Below, one piece after another: positions 5,658 to 5,905 of a stretch of DNA of 5,905 nucleotides. Numbering within the stretch: the stretch's first letter is position 1; every line of letters starts with the position of its first letter. A program made the translations under genes and the position numbers. Source of the DNA: Kiritimatiellia bacterium (lineage in GTDB: Bacteria; Verrucomicrobiota; Kiritimatiellia; UBA8416); NCBI GenBank assembly GCA_007126175.1, contig SLBU01000022.1:1-5905 (forward strand), given 5' to 3'. The notes under the pieces were generated by a model. It searched no databases. It was not told the origin of the DNA and saw nothing but the letters and a program-made list of their open reading frames with translations.

Positions 5658-5905
5658 ACCCTAATGGCAACTCATCTACGTCCGGATCGGCCGCCGACGG
5701 AAAAGACTCTGTCTCAACCGCACCTTCCTTCGTCAATAAGCGCTCAATCTTTCGTTCCACCTCGTCCAGTTTCCCTGAACAGAACGATAGCAATTTCTGC
5801 CCCTCCTCAAACTGTGCGATCATGTCGTCCAGACTGAGCGTACCACTCTCCATCCCCGCTACAATCTCCTCCAACCGCGCAAGCGACTTCTCAAATGATA
5901 TGGCT
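5656..5905 (-). CDS. xseB: Exodeoxyribonuclease VII small subunit, 5'-truncated by the window edge
   Basis: Small subunit of exonuclease VII, which with XseA degrades single-stranded DNA to oligonucleotides. 82 codons are visible. The reading frame continues to the window edge as AISFEKSLARLEEIVAGMES, the conserved XseB start region (usually SFEEALxxLExIVxxLExG), so the true start lies just beyond base 5905. The rest follows the family pattern: a first helix, the turn with GTLSLDD, a second helix with FEEGQKLLSFCSGKLDEVE and then KIERLL. The tail after about visible residue 60 is acidic and variable. A TTG at 5874 falls inside the first helix and is not a real start. pdxH follows after 9 bp. 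xseA is not in view. Confidence 0.92.
   Translation of the reverse strand, partial: AISFEKSLARLEEIVAGMESGTLSLDDMIAQFEEGQKLLSFCSGKLDEVERKIERLLTKEGAVETESFPSAADPDVDELPLG

Noticed and set aside
5872..5874. TTG (minus strand) as the start codon of xseB
   Set aside because: The ten codons upstream in frame encode the conserved XseB N-terminal helix, so the true start is beyond the window.

Overview
The window is a compact bacterial chromosomal segment with eight protein genes and almost no intergenic DNA. I see no RNA gene, mobile element or CRISPR array. Six genes lie on the + strand (bases 1-5001). Two lie on the - strand and converge on them (5023-5905). Both ends cut a gene: infB enters from the left without its start, and xseB runs off the right without its start.

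Bases 1-4079 hold infB (partial), rbfA, truB and ribF. This is the translation and ribosome-maturation cluster found in many bacteria. The genes are tightly coupled: 32 bp separate infB from rbfA, rbfA and truB overlap by 17 bp, and truB and ribF overlap by 4 bp (ATGA). IF2 places initiator tRNA, RbfA matures the 30S subunit, TruB makes psi55 in tRNA, and RibF makes FMN and FAD. After a 70-bp gap with a short hairpin and the only AT-rich patch of the window comes a two-gene unit (4150-5001). It encodes an ECF-like sigma factor and, with no base between stop and start, an 87-residue soluble protein with a Cys/His zinc-binding anti-sigma (ZAS) motif. This pair is the accessory, probably regulatory, part of the window.

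On the - strand, xseB (exonuclease VII small subunit, partial) is followed 9 bp later by pdxH (pyridoxamine 5'-phosphate oxidase). Only 21 bp lie between the stop codons of the convergent units, and this short stretch carries two inverted repeats. RibF supplies the FMN that PdxH needs, but their opposite orientation gives no sign of co-regulation.

Organism: a moderately GC-rich bacterium with strong preference for C-ending codons and many CCC proline codons. The order infB-rbfA-truB-ribF occurs in Chlamydiae and other PVC bacteria and also in Firmicutes. The TruB appears to lack a PUA tail. From general protein style I lean towards the PVC group (Verrucomicrobiota or Kiritimatiellota), but this is a weak inference. 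Most of the window is ordinary housekeeping sequence, and I found no clearly undescribed system. The sigma/ZAS pair and its unusual leader deserve most attention.
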